A DNA stretch of 64,000 bases from NCBI GenBank assembly GCA_005656395.1, contig SRSI01000009.1, forward strand, positions 806,001 to 870,000, read 5' to 3'. The notes under the pieces were generated by a model. The model made no database searches. It saw only the letters and a program-made list of their open reading frames with translations, and was not told where the DNA came from. Shown here one piece after another: positions 1 to 11,297 of this stretch. A program made the translations under genes and the position numbers. The DNA is from Strongyloides papillosus. Lineage: Eukaryota > Nematoda > Chromadorea > Rhabditida > Strongyloididae. The number at the start of each line of letters is the position of its first letter. Position 1 is the stretch's first letter.

Positions 1-2989
1 AATTTAAAATAAAAAAGATGAAGAAAAATATCTTTTGTAAAGAATTTAAGATATGAATTATCAATGGGATGTTCCCTTGACATTTGTATGAAGAAAGTTA
101 ATGAAGCATAAAGATTATTATTATTTTAAGAATTATTATATATATAAATTATACTTACGTAATTCTAGTCCATTAATAATTGATATAAGAAGAGACATCA
201 ATAGAAATATCATACTTTGTGAATTGTATTGGTGTGAATAGGTACTTGAAAAATTAAGTATGAGCATTTTAGTAATATAATATTAAAAGGAAAATATTAT
301 CAAATATTTTAGTATTTAAATTTGTTTAAAAATATATAATAAAGAACAAAATATTTTTGTCCTTAAATATTAGATAAATCAAGTTAATAAACTTTCTTTA
401 TGTTATAAAAACCTATAGGCTTTTATTCATTAGTTCTGAAAAAGTGATTTTAATTAATTAATTAATCAACAATATATGTTTACATTAAATACATAAATTT
501 AAGAATGTAAATTATTATCCATTATCATTAACAATAATATTTCAGAGGTAAATTTAAAGAATTTAAAATGTTATGATTTGATAAAATAAGAGAAGATTTA
601 AAGTTTTACAAGCTTGAACGGGTAGTTGTGGGGAGAGTGAACCTCTATATCTATTTTTCTCAATACCGCCTACCAAGAAGGATGTTATATGTGGAGTGAA
701 ATGCAGATAATGGCAATATGTGACAACAGATTTTAAAGGAAACAATAAATGAAGAATGATTAATTAAAAGTACATGCTATAACATTACACCACATAATGA
801 AACAAAAAAAGTGTTATAAAAAATTTAAATATATTGTTCCGGAAATCGGTAAATAAAATAATGTTAATTAATCATTTTTAAATAAACAAAAATGTCAAAT
901 AGAAGTTCACATATTCTTATAATCATAAATTTTAGTAATATAAGTCTAAAACATAAAAGTGAACTTTTATAAATAGTAATATTACGTAATAGATATTAGA
1001 AAAAATAAATAAAATCATTTTGTAGCAGTGTTTAAACGTTTTTTTCTTTATAAATTGTCCTTGGCACAAGAGTTTTTACATAAAGATAAACTTTGTTTAC
1101 ATATGTTAAGGTTGTGTAATATTAGAATCTTTTGATCAGTAGATATGATCTGTTAAAAAGACTTTACATGTGTTTTCTATCTTATATATTACAGACAATT
1201 TATTGAAAAAAAGTCGTTATCAGATAGTTAAAGCAGAAAAAAAAGGTTGAGACATTAATGTTAAGAATAAAAAGGAAAAGTATAAAATGAGACATTAAAA
1301 TTTGCCATTTAATAGTGAAAATTAGAAGAGGAATTAAAAATAAGAAGTTCAACAAACACAGTTTCAGTAAACTTTTAAAGTAAAATCTAAAGAAGGAATG
1401 ATATAAATTAATTACATTTATTATTACAAAAATAATAATAGTTTAGTTTGTGTAAAACAAATATATACTTTTTGTATTGTAACAATCACCAGAAATTTAT
1501 TCTTCTTTATGACTTCTCTACAGAATAAGATATAAGAAAGGTGTCAAGTTATGATAGAAAAGGTATATCTTTTTAACAGTTTTAGTGGAAGTGCGCAATA
1601 GTGTTAATATTTAAGCTATTGGAAATAGATGAAATATGATAAATAATGTTGTTAACAGAAGTTGTTTTAATAAGATGTGTGAAAAATAAAATTTATTAAT
1701 GTATACAATCAAGACAAGAAGTTTAAAATTTTAATCCGATTATTTTTTTTATACTATTGGCAGTTGTACTTATATTTGTAGTAATACAAAACTTCATTAT
1801 TAAGACAGATGATTATAAATTTAAGAAACAGTTTAGGATAATCTAGATTACAATAAAAATAGGAAGTTCATGATATAAGATGTTTTTGAGTATATCATAA
1901 AGTATGACAACTCATCTGTCATCTACCTATTGTACAATAACAATAAATGGTATTTGTGGAAGCTTCTTCAAAAAATAAAATAGTAATTATTTGTCAAGTA
2001 GTAGTATGATGATTAAGATTTATAATGATATATTGTAGAAAGAAGTGTGAAGTACATTAAAATGATTATAAGGATATGACGAGTTTATTTCTAAGCAGGT
2101 GTTTTTACAAATATATTTAAAAAAGATTTTTATGATTTTCTTTTTATGAAAAAGTGTCCATATCGTCATATCCTTTGTCTAGCATATCTCTGTAAAATAT
2201 AATAATGAAATTATGATTTGTGTAATAAAATCAAAATAATAATAGATATAATCTGTAAAAGTTTTATGCCATGAAAACAATTGTCATTTAACATATATAA
2301 TTGTAATTACATTGCAACACACTATTGTGCCAAGGACACTATAAAGATAATAAAATAAGTTTCTATAAAAATAGAACGTAATAAAATTCAGTCATTTAAC
2401 TCAATACTTCTACATTTATTATTTAAAATACCACCGGCTATATTTGTGGTAAGTATTTTACGGGTCTTTGAAGAAATTAAGTTAAGAAATAGAAGAAAAT
2501 TAATTTAAAAGCTTTGAAATAGCTTTTTAAGTATGTAGAGTAGATATTGGATAAAATACATATTAAAATATTTATGTCATACTATTATCAAATTTTAAGC
2601 ATGAAGAAGATTGATGGTAACAATCCTCTCTATTTCTGAACATTTTGTAACGGAAATTAATACAAAGATTCCTTTCATATTTTCCAATATGGGTGCGTCA
2701 TTTTGGGATAATAAATAGTGATTGAAAAGTATTTGACCAATATGTATTTGAAAAAAACTTGATAATATAAATTTTATAACAAAGAGTATAGAAAAATTTA
2801 GTGCCTTAGTAAGAAAAGATATAAAATAACTCATCTATCTAGATCAAACAAAAGTTACCGATATAAGGTGAAAGAAAAATAATAAAAATATTTTCCATTA
2901 AAAAATCATATAAAATAAATCATAAAAACTAAATATAGTATAAGAATTAAAATATTATGAGTTTCTTTATAACATTTTATGGCTAATGA

Positions 2990-3017
2990 TGATTACATAT
3001 TATATTAAATGTAATCA
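2990..3017. repeat. perfect 9-bp inverted repeat (hairpin)
   Basis: The arms tgattacat (2990-2998) and atgtaatca (3009-3017) are perfect reverse complements around a 10-nt loop. It could form a hairpin or mark a dyad binding site, but short AT-rich inverted repeats are expected by chance in DNA of this composition. Confidence 0.3.
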
Positions 3018-5522
3018 GTTGAATTTCCTCATTATGTAATAGAGAATGATAGTAATTTAATTTAGAAAAGCTGTCTTCAAGTGTTTAATTAAGTTTGTAT
3101 ATAATATTGTTAACATTTTACAAATTACTCTTTATTTTAATCATACAAAATTACTGTTAGATTAAAAGATAAATATAATATTAAAACAAGAAATTGTTGA
3201 ATATAATAATAAAATTTTAGTTAATATAGAAATATCATGTCATTAATGAGTACACATTTTTTTTATTCGAAGATATTCAATAGATAAAAAAGTTTTTTAA
3301 GTAGCTTTGAATATTATAAATGTCAGCATGAAAAACAATATATAATTTATTACCATTAATAAGGCACATATAATGAATTAAAACTTTTAAATACTTGTCT
3401 ATTATAAGAGAAAAATTCTCATTAAAACTTAGTTCACTTTCTAATCTAGTACAATATTTCTAAATTAAAAATTGTCATAAAAATATGGTAAAGTAGATCA
3501 TTTAATATAACACAAAAAAATGTCATGCATATTAAACAGAATATATGTTTTAAGAGAAAATTTAAATAAAAATTTTAATAGTAGGAGAAAACTTGATAAA
3601 TAAATTTTATTACAATATCTTGTGTGGGATATTTGTTTGCTTAAACAAAGTTTTTTTTGGTTAATAAAAACTTTAATAAGCGTTTTATAGATAATATAGA
3701 TATCAAAAGTTAATGTTATGATGAATGGGAATAGTTACTATCTTCGAGATAAAATGTTGAAACATCCTTCTAATAAAAAATGAATATAAGTTTTTATGTA
3801 AAATGTAAAAATGTCAACAGATTTGTTGTCTTTATGTAATGGGTGTATAAACATAATTTATTTAATGATATATCTATATTTTAATTACTCAATATAAATA
3901 CATAATATATGCTTGCTAATTTTTTTGCATATATTTAGCTGAGATAAAATATTTTGAAAAATTAAACTAAATATTATGAGATGATTGAATGAAATTGAAA
4001 TATTTTAGTAAAAATAGGATTTTCAAAGAAACATTGACATTTGAATTACACTTTTTACTTCACTTCCATCTGTTGACAGTATTTTAGTTGTCTTAAAATT
4101 TATATATAAACACTATTTTTTAAAAATAACCTTTAATGATATACTAAATCTATCATAAAATATGCTTCATTCAACAATAGGTAATAAATCATATGGCTCC
4201 AGTAGCGCTAAAATCATATTAATATACATTATTATATTTATTGGTACTTAACATGATACGCTAATGTCAGTGGTATAAAAATAACATGCTGTGACAGTTA
4301 ATAATAAGGTATTTCAAAAAAATTCGCTATAATCTTTTAAAGGCATTATTTTTAATACTTTAGTAAAAGTAATACTTTTAATCTACGATAATGGATAAAA
4401 ATGGCAAAAGTAAAAATAACTAATAATAAAATATTTTATGGGATTATTGAAAACTACTGATAAGAATACTAAATAAAATGTTGAAAAAACTAGGTTAAAT
4501 AAAGGTGCTTTTAGTAACATAAAAATAAATGTAATTAACATTATCACAAAAATCCATTAACCTACCATTTTATTGAACAAAGAAGTCTTTAATTAAAATA
4601 TTTTGGAGTAGAAGAAAATGAAGCATAAAATTTTTAATTTTGTCAACAGACATCTGTTACCTCAAAAATAACTGATCCATAGAAAAGTTTTGGAAATCAC
4701 ACCTTAATTATTACCTAAAAACAAAGCGGGTTGTTGTTAAGATTTAATTACACCAGCCAATACAGAAAAGCCTGTTGCGGTATCTTTTTTCGCTCCTCAC
4801 TGTTAATGGATCGTATATCTCATAACTTTTAATTATAAAATTAACATTCAACGTTATATCTTAATTGGCATCTTAATTATCATAAAAGTGACAGGTATTA
4901 AAAGTTTTAATTTAAATGTTTAATTTATTATAAGTATAATTTTGTAAATAACTCACATATCTTAATGGATTTAAAGTTTCTGGTAAAATAGGATGACACG
5001 TAAAGATAAGAATTTTAATGTTTGTTTTATCTAAAATGTTGGGAAAATCGGTAAAATAGAAAATAAAATGTGATAAAGATAATTATTTATTTTTGATAAG
5101 ACTTCTACAATGATTAATTGTTTTAGATTAAATAGAAATTTATAATTACTTTTTTTAACATTTAATGTTAACAAAATAAATGTCAAAATTGCCACAATAA
5201 AAATGGAACAACAATAAATTGAACTCTGTTTTTGTTAAAAAAAGGTAAATAGTATGTAGTACTACAATTTTAAGGCGAACATATTGTTTACATGTATGTT
5301 TTATCCAGATTATCAAAAGTAAGACTAGAATCAGACAAAATATTGTTTGAATAAAATACAAAATGTGCATTAATTTAAAAAAAAATGTGTTATAATAAAA
5401 TAATGATACTAAGAACACATATATTTATTTTGTATTATTTAACTCTTCCAGATCGATGCATTTTTAAAAACTTCTGATTCATTAAATGGGTCCACTTAAA
5501 GATAGCTCTTTTGTTAAGGCTT

Positions 5523-5591
5523 AAAAAACAGGTGACCTGATAAATATATCCTTTAAGATTGTATCAGGTTAAATTTAATTTCCTGTTTTTT
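5523..5591. repeat. nested inverted repeat, possible stem-loop or MITE-like remnant
   Basis: Outer arms aaaaaacagg (5523-5532) and cctgtttttt (5582-5591) are perfect reverse complements. Just inside lie a second pair, acctgat (5535-5541) and atcaggt (5563-5569). The order is outer, inner, loop of about 21 nt, inner, 12-nt spacer, outer, so the whole 69 bp can fold as one stem with an asymmetric internal loop. It contains no open frame. It could be a tiny inverted-repeat element, a terminator-like hairpin or chance. Confidence 0.4.
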
Positions 5592-6585
5592 ATAACATAT
5601 GAGATAGCTTAATTCATAACTGATGAAGTAATTAATTTAAAATTACGCAATAGTTCAATTATAGCATTTGTATGAAGACTATAAATAGGAATGTATATCA
5701 ATTATAGATGAAAATTTCTCTTACTTATTAATATAAAATTTTTAAGTGTTCAATAAAAAAAATTTATGTAACACTAGTTTCACACATTTAATTAATCAAA
5801 ATGTGATTAATTGTACTTTGAAATATCGTTCGATATATCATTTTTACTATGTAACATTATGAAGTATTTTACAATCGCAAAATTAATATGTATTTTTAAT
5901 AAATAATATGATTAATGTAGAAATAAAGATAATTTGAATGGGAGTAAAGCTACCAAGCGACATTATAAAAGTTTATTTGTAATAATATCTAATTTTAATA
6001 ATAATTAAAAATTCTAATGTGAATTATTAAGTAACATTTAGATAAAAGAATTGTATTCAATTTTTTAAACAATATACAATACTATTATTAATTGTTGCAT
6101 CATAGCTTTTCATATTCGCTTCAATTCATCTTTAGTGACAATAATCGTTGTATTTAATATAAAATAAGCCAAAATAAACATATGGGACATTTTCTTTTGT
6201 TAAAATATCCATTCAACTGTCTAAAATATGCTATTTGTTTTTTTACGTAAAAAAATTCATCTTCAAATCCGAGTAATAAATATTTGAATTTAAAATTATT
6301 ACCAAGGTCATCACTTCACAAACATGATTCATATACTTTTCTCTCTTTTTTTATCATTCATATGATTTATTAATAAAGTTAAATATCCCTGAATGATAAA
6401 TATTCTTTCCATTGTATTTTTAAATATAAATAAATTATTCACGTCTAAACTATTCATTTCAATTTAAAATTTTTGTTTAATCATTAATTAACAATAGTAT
6501 AGGTGGAGGAAAACCGTTATTCTTGTATTGAATTGCGATTAAAATAATATATTTGTTAAAAAGATTATACTGTTATTTTGTCTAT

Positions 6586-6593
6586 TATAAAAG
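6586..6593 (+). promoter_or_regulatory. TATA box-like element of the first TTR-like gene
   Basis: The sequence tataaaag lies 71 bp upstream of the ATG at 6664. Spacing and sequence fit a core promoter TATA element, though A+T richness makes such matches common. A possible trans-splice acceptor (ttttag) lies between it and the ATG. Confidence 0.35.
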
Positions 6594-6663
6594 TGTAATA
6601 ATGATGATTTTTCATTTGATAAATTAAAGAAATAATTTTAAAGCAGTTTTAGTTTTTATAAAA

Positions 6664-7180
6664 ATGAAGAAATTTATTTTCACCTTAACTATTGTTTTAT
6701 TATCTACATTAGTTCAAATTTACGGCTTCAGACAACAAACCGCAGCAGTAAAGGGACGTCTTTTATGTGGAGATAAACCAGCTTCAGGTGTTAAAGTTAA
6801 ATTATGGGATAAAACAAAATTAGGTATCTTGAAATAAAAAATATTGTTAATCTTTGATATGTTTTTTTAGGAAGTGATACACAGTTGGATGCTAAAACAA
6901 CCGATGAAATGGGTAATTTTGAACTAACTGGTGGTATTGGTAGTATACTTCCAATGAATGTTCAATTAAAAATTTATCATGATTGCGACGATGAGAAAGC
7001 ACCATGCCAAAGAAAGGTTAAATTTGGAATTCCAAGTGAATATGTTACAAGAAGTTCAATTGTTGAAAAATGGTTTGATTTAGGTAATTCTAGTGTTTAT
7101 TATATTTTTTACAATTAATTTAAGGTACATTAAACCTCCAAGTTGTTGTCCCTGATGAAGAGCGGTCTTGTATCAATTAA
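6664..7180 (+). CDS. transthyretin-like secreted protein (TTR-52 family, DUF290)
   Basis: Three exons, 6664-6823, 6871-7083 and 7125-7180, with GT..AG introns of 47 and 41 nt, give 142 residues. A hydrophobic signal peptide (about residues 1-20, ending near QIYG) precedes the family hallmarks: VKGRLLCGDKPA, VKVKLWD, the middle block with MGNFELTGG, then a CDDEKAPC cysteine pair with QRK and a final ERSCIN. These belong to the nematode transthyretin-like family (Pfam PF01060), small secreted proteins abundant in parasitic nematodes; C. elegans TTR-52 bridges apoptotic cells to engulfment receptors, but most members have no known ligand. The next gene at 8836 is a paralogue of identical length. 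The first exon is too short to stand out as a long open frame, so the start rests on the signal peptide and the splice phases, which fit exactly. Confidence 0.9.
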
Positions 7181-8726
7181 TACTGTTTCATCACTTCTAA
7201 AAAATACTTCTTATTGTACTTAAAACAATTTATTGCATTACAATTATTATTTATGTTAATGAATTGCAGTCATTATTTTTACACTAATTTTTTGAATGTA
7301 TAATTTTTGAAAAATAAAATGTTATACGTAATGGTTCTTCAAGTTGAAATTAAATTTTTCCGATTAATTTGTTTAAAAATAACATATGAATGAATTAATA
7401 CATTAATGTCATTCTTAAAACATTTATTACAATATTTAATGAATGAATCAAATAAATATATGATATAATAATATTAGTTTTATTTCAATAAATAGAAATA
7501 TCTCTTCTCACATAAAATTTAATACTATTAGATTTTAGTGTTTTTAATTAATGAAATGATTACTTTGTATTTCAACATAGTTATATTAATAAAACATCTT
7601 ACATTTGATATATTATATTTTTGTAATAATTCTTTCCGATATGAATGCTTTAAATCTGATGTAATCCTGATGATTTGTCTAATGCATAACATAATAAAAA
7701 TTTTTAATACAATTTATGTAAAGAAATGACAAATAACTTGTATATTTGTTTTTATTATACTTAAAAAATATTTTATGTGTTGATTGAAGCAATACATTTG
7801 TCATTGTATTTTGTATGATCATGTATTATTTAAATATTAAAACATATCATAATAATAAAAAATAACAAAATATTGATGTTATTATAAACATGTGCACAAT
7901 AATTCTAAAAAAAACTTTTTTGCTTGTTTAAATATTTAAAAAGACCTCAAAGACATTCTGATAGTATAAAAGTCTTAATGTCCATTTTATGATTATGAAA
8001 ATCTAAATTCTTTTATTGAAGTAAGAATAATACCGCGATACTTTGATAAAGTTATATACGTTAACTAAAGTAATCACTTCATTGTACAATTTTGTACCAT
8101 CGTTTGATTTTCAAATAATTGTAGACGTAAACAAAATTTTAATTACCCTAAAATCTTTCAAAACTTTTAGTGTATATTCTTTAAAATATTGAATTAAAAG
8201 CTTTGTTTTATTTATATTTTATGAATAAAATATGAAAGTTAAAAAAATTTATTTCTTTATCTGTAAAATTAACATTTTTAAATAAATTATAAGAAGGTTA
8301 GATAATTTATAAATATTAAACAGATAAAAAATATTTGAAATTTTTATTATAGATAAACATAAAGGAAAAATAATATAAATAAGATAGACAAAGATTTATG
8401 TTTATACAACTTTAGATTTTTTCTCTAATTTCTATTGATCAGTTATAATAACAATTGTAACTTCATTAACTGGATTTATATTTGTATTAAAAAGAAAACA
8501 TTAGATGATTCATTTTAAAAAAACTAAATTCTAACGATTGCACAGTTGTATCGTATAAAAATAGTAACAAGAATGAAAGATAAAAATTAAGTGTTTATAA
8601 ATAACTTAGCAAGCTTTCTATACCATAGATTAGTATTGACAATTATGTAAATTGATAGTTTTGAAATTATATGGTTAACTAAAAAAAGTTATATTTATCA
8701 AAATTTATTAATATATATTTAAAACT
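7181..8726. other. AT-rich intergenic spacer between two TTR-like genes
   Basis: About 1.5 kb with no open frame of recognisable type. A 63-codon frame near 7538-7729 begins with a non-ATG codon, is rich in Ile, Leu and Phe, and is best read as chance. Presumably it holds the 3' UTR of the first TTR-like gene and the promoter of the second. Confidence 0.6.
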
Positions 8727-8735
8727 TATAAAAAG
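8727..8735 (+). promoter_or_regulatory. TATA box-like element of the second TTR-like gene
   Basis: The sequence tataaaaag lies about 100 bp upstream of the ATG at 8836. It is plausible by position only; the AT-rich background weakens it. Confidence 0.25.
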
Positions 8736-8835
8736 TAAACAATCCACAAGTAGAAATCTTTTTAAATAATAGAATTAAATGTATGAATCATATAATTGAT
8801 GTTTAAAAATTTATAATTTTTTAATTCATAAAAAA

Positions 8836-9312
8836 ATGATTTTTCTTTTTAAAACATTTATTTGCATTATACTAGTATCTTTTTCTTCACCTTTAATGAA
8901 AAAACAACAGTACGTTCGAGTCGTCGGAAAATTAATTTGCAACGACAAGCCAGTAGTAAATGAAAAAGTTAAGTTATGGAACAATAATAAATTTAGAAGA
9001 GATGATCAATTAGCTGAGGTTAAAACGAACAGCTCAGGATATTATGAAATCCAAGGTAAATCTTTAACTTATTCGTTCTTTATTTATTTAATTTTTTTTT
9101 CAGGTGCATTAGGATCTATATTTACATTGGATGTTAGACTTAAATTCTACACAAATTGTGGAGATGATAAAAAACTATGCCAACGTAAAATCGTCCTTAC
9201 AGTACCTGAAACACATTTATCTCGTTGTAAATCCAATATCACAACTTTTGATGGTGGTATAATAAATTTAGCATTCAAGTTCCCAGGTGAAACACGCGAT
9301 TGTATAAACTAA
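8836..9312 (+). CDS. transthyretin-like secreted protein, second copy
   Basis: Two exons, 8836-9055 and 9104-9312, encode 142 residues. The intron (9056-9103, 48 nt) is a multiple of three and has no in-frame stop, so the unspliced frame reads straight through; the gtaaat donor, pyrimidine-rich ttttttttcag acceptor and the alignment with the neighbour (NSSGYYEIQ joined to GALGSI) show it is an intron. A signal-like hydrophobic start (MIFLFKTFICIILVSFSS) precedes YVRVVGKLICNDKPV, VKLWNNN, the CGDDKKLC cysteine pair with QRK, and a terminal RDCIN. The family is the same as the gene at 6664 and the overall design is identical, so this is a tandem paralogue. Intron positions differ between the two copies. 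The specific ligand is unknown. Confidence 0.9.
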   Translation: MIFLFKTFICIILVSFSSPLMKKQQYVRVVGKLICNDKPVVNEKVKLWNNNKFRRDDQLAEVKTNSSGYYEIQGKSLTYSFFIYLIFFSGALGSIFTLDVRLKFYTNCGDDKKLCQRKIVLTVPETHLSRCKSNITTFDGGIINLAFKFPGETRDCIN

Positions 9313-9557
9313 TTCAATTAAGTCATATTATATTAATACATATCAAAAATATATATCTTGAATCATATGTTATTTCTTGTATTATAAAAAAAAATAAAAA
9401 AAGATTTGTGTTTTGGTTACGTTATTATATTTTTTATAATAAAGTTGTTCGAAAATGTTGGTCATCAAAAACAAGTGTTAAAACATGAAATGTAGTCTAT
9501 TAAACCCTTTGGCAATCGTAAATGATATCTTTAATTAGATTCCATCTTTTAAGATCA

Positions 9558-9566
9558 TATATAAAG
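9558..9566 (+). promoter_or_regulatory. TATA box-like element of the collagen gene
   Basis: The sequence tatataaag lies 58 bp upstream of the collagen ATG at 9624. Nematode cuticle collagen genes often have TATA-containing, strongly regulated promoters, so spacing and context make this plausible. Confidence 0.4.
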
Positions 9567-9623
9567 AATATTATTTTTCATTTTTATTACATATTCTCAT
9601 TTTAATTTATATAAAAATAAAAA

Positions 9624-11182
9624 ATGAGTGGTGGTGGGGCAAAAGTCGCCGTAACAATTACTTTAATTGGATCAGCAATTGCTATTGTAACTGCTATATC
9701 TATTTGTGGACTATTATTTAGTCAAATAAATAATTTCTATGATCAAGCAATTTTAGATATTGAAGACTTTAAAAATGTTGCAAATGAGGCTTGGGAAACA
9801 ATGATTGAAACCGATAGAATGTTTGGAAAATACAGATTTGCAAGAGATGCTAAATATGGTGATGAACCAACTGTACCTAGTGGAAGTGGTTACTCATCTT
9901 CATCTGGAGGTGCTAGCGCAGGAGGATCAAGTGCTGGATCAGGCGCCGGACCAGATGCATCTGTTGCTGCTGCAAGCTCTTCTTCAGGTGGTGATGGTGG
10001 AGAATCTTGCCCACCAGGTCCTCCAGGACCACCAGGACAAGACGGTCAAGACGGTATACCAGGTGTTGATGGAGAAGATGGTAAACCAGGTGCTGCAGGA
10101 CCAGTACAAGAAGCTCCTCCTAAAACCGCTGAATGTCAAACATGTCCACCAGGTAAACAATAAAATAAAGTTTTTTAAAACAATTTATTATTTTTAGGAC
10201 CACCCGGACCACCAGGACCAGACGGTCCAGCTGGGCCTGCTGGAAAAGATGGAGAAAGTGGAAAAGCCGGTCCTGATGGAAAACCAGGTACAGCCGGTGG
10301 AGAAGGACCACCAGGACCTCCAGGACCTGATGGTAAACCAGGTAAAGATGGAGAAGCTGGACCTGCTGGAGCTGAAGGAACTAAGAAAACATCACAACCA
10401 GGACCAGCTGGACCAGCAGGGCCTCCAGGACCCGATGGTAAACCAGGAAAAGATGGAGAAAGTGGACAAGCCGGAAAAGAAGGTCCAGCAGGTCCACCTG
10501 GACCAGCCGGAGAACCAGGACCAGCAGGATCTGATGGTGAAGCTGGAGCCGCAGGATCTCCAGGAGAACCAGGAACTGATAGTGGTAAGTATTTTAAAAA
10601 TTATTTTACAAATTCAATATGATATAATATTTTTTAGCTTATTGTCCTTGCCCACCTCGTACTGGTGAACTTACAAAAGAAAAATCAGATTCCTCTGCTT
10701 CTTCAACTAGTTCATCTTCATCTTCTTCATCATCAAGCGCTTCAGCCAGTGCATCAGCTTCTGCTTCTGTAGAGGCCGCACCAAAAGAATCTGACGGAGA
10801 TGCCGCTGGATCAACAGCCGCAGTTAATGCTGCAGCCATTAATACAAAAGGAGATGGAGAGGCACCTGCAACAGAAGCTGCAACAGACGCTGCAGCAGAA
10901 GCAGCACCAGCCTCAGCTCCTGCTGAAGGAGGATCAGATGCTGCAGCTGCACCAGCTGAAGGAGATGCAGCATCATCATCAACTAAGGGAGATTCAGGTG
11001 CAACTGAAGGAGGTTCAGGAGCAGCTGAAGGAGGTTCTGGAGCAGCTGAAGGAGGTTCTGGAGCAACTGGGGGAGATTCTGCATCAGGATCCGATGGAGG
11101 TTCTTATGGGAGTAAGCCAGATTCAGGGAGTAATGCCAAAGTTGAAAAAGCACCAAAATCAGAAGGATATAAATCCTTGTAA
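9624..11182 (+). CDS. cuticle collagen with long Ala/Ser/Gly-rich C-terminal tail
   Basis: Three exons (9624-10152, 10198-10584, 10638-11182) encode 486 residues. The N-terminus has the nematode cuticle collagen layout: a membrane-anchor/signal segment (about 11-33), a conserved stretch with [11 protein letters not shown], and RFAR at 71-74, which fits the RxxR subtilisin-like cleavage site of homology box A. A Ser/Gly-rich linker follows, then a first Gly-X-Y block begun by [10 protein letters not shown], a CQTC pair, a long interrupted Gly-X-Y region in exon 2 and a CPCP cysteine pair at the start of exon 3. Cysteine pairs flanking the triple helices are standard for this family and form interchain disulphides. 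The last roughly 180 residues are not collagenous: poly-Ser, Ala-rich and Glu/Gly/Ser repeats. The product would be secreted into the cuticle by the hypodermis. The specific C. elegans counterpart is not clear. Confidence 0.92.
11000..11083 (+). repeat. 21-nt tandem repeat in the collagen tail
   Basis: Four consecutive 21-nt units (11000-11020, 11021-11041, 11042-11062 and a diverged 11063-11083) encode the heptapeptide A-(T/A)-E-G-G-S-G; units two and three are identical in sequence. This is a coding minisatellite in the non-collagenous tail, so its copy number may vary between strains. Confidence 0.8.
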
Positions 11183-11297
11183 TTTATACTACTACATGAT
11201 ATATTCACAAAGATAATATCATCGCAGTTGGTCAATTATTTAAAAAAACATTTTTTATTTAAACTTCTTTTTTCAATTGAAATAAAAAAGATTTAAA

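Larger units (their letters stand above)
1..6585. other. gene-poor AT-rich region
   Basis: About 6.6 kb of strongly A+T-biased DNA with poly-A/T runs and no open frame with a recognisable domain. The longest frames are leucine/isoleucine/phenylalanine-rich, mostly begin without ATG and look like chance frames in AT-rich DNA. I saw no tRNA B-box, rRNA or transposon-like coding region. Two small inverted repeats (2990-3017 and 5523-5591) are listed separately. Regulatory DNA for the downstream transthyretin-like gene probably lies at the right edge. Confidence 0.6.

Noticed and set aside
563..745. 60-codon minus-strand frame with somewhat higher G+C
   Set aside because: Begins with TTG, no recognisable domain and no splice sites; not supportable as a gene.
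2595..2834. 79-codon minus-strand ATG frame with signal-peptide-like start
   Set aside because: Hydrophobic low-complexity composition, no splice context, no recognisable domain and a gene-poor AT-rich setting; probably chance.
5155..5418. 87-codon minus-strand frame rich in Leu, Phe and Ile
   Set aside because: It has no ATG at its start and its composition is what random AT-rich DNA gives.
10639..10839. Ala/Glu-rich minus-strand frame opposite the collagen tail
   Set aside because: It is the antisense of Ser/Ala-rich codons and lies wholly within the collagen gene.
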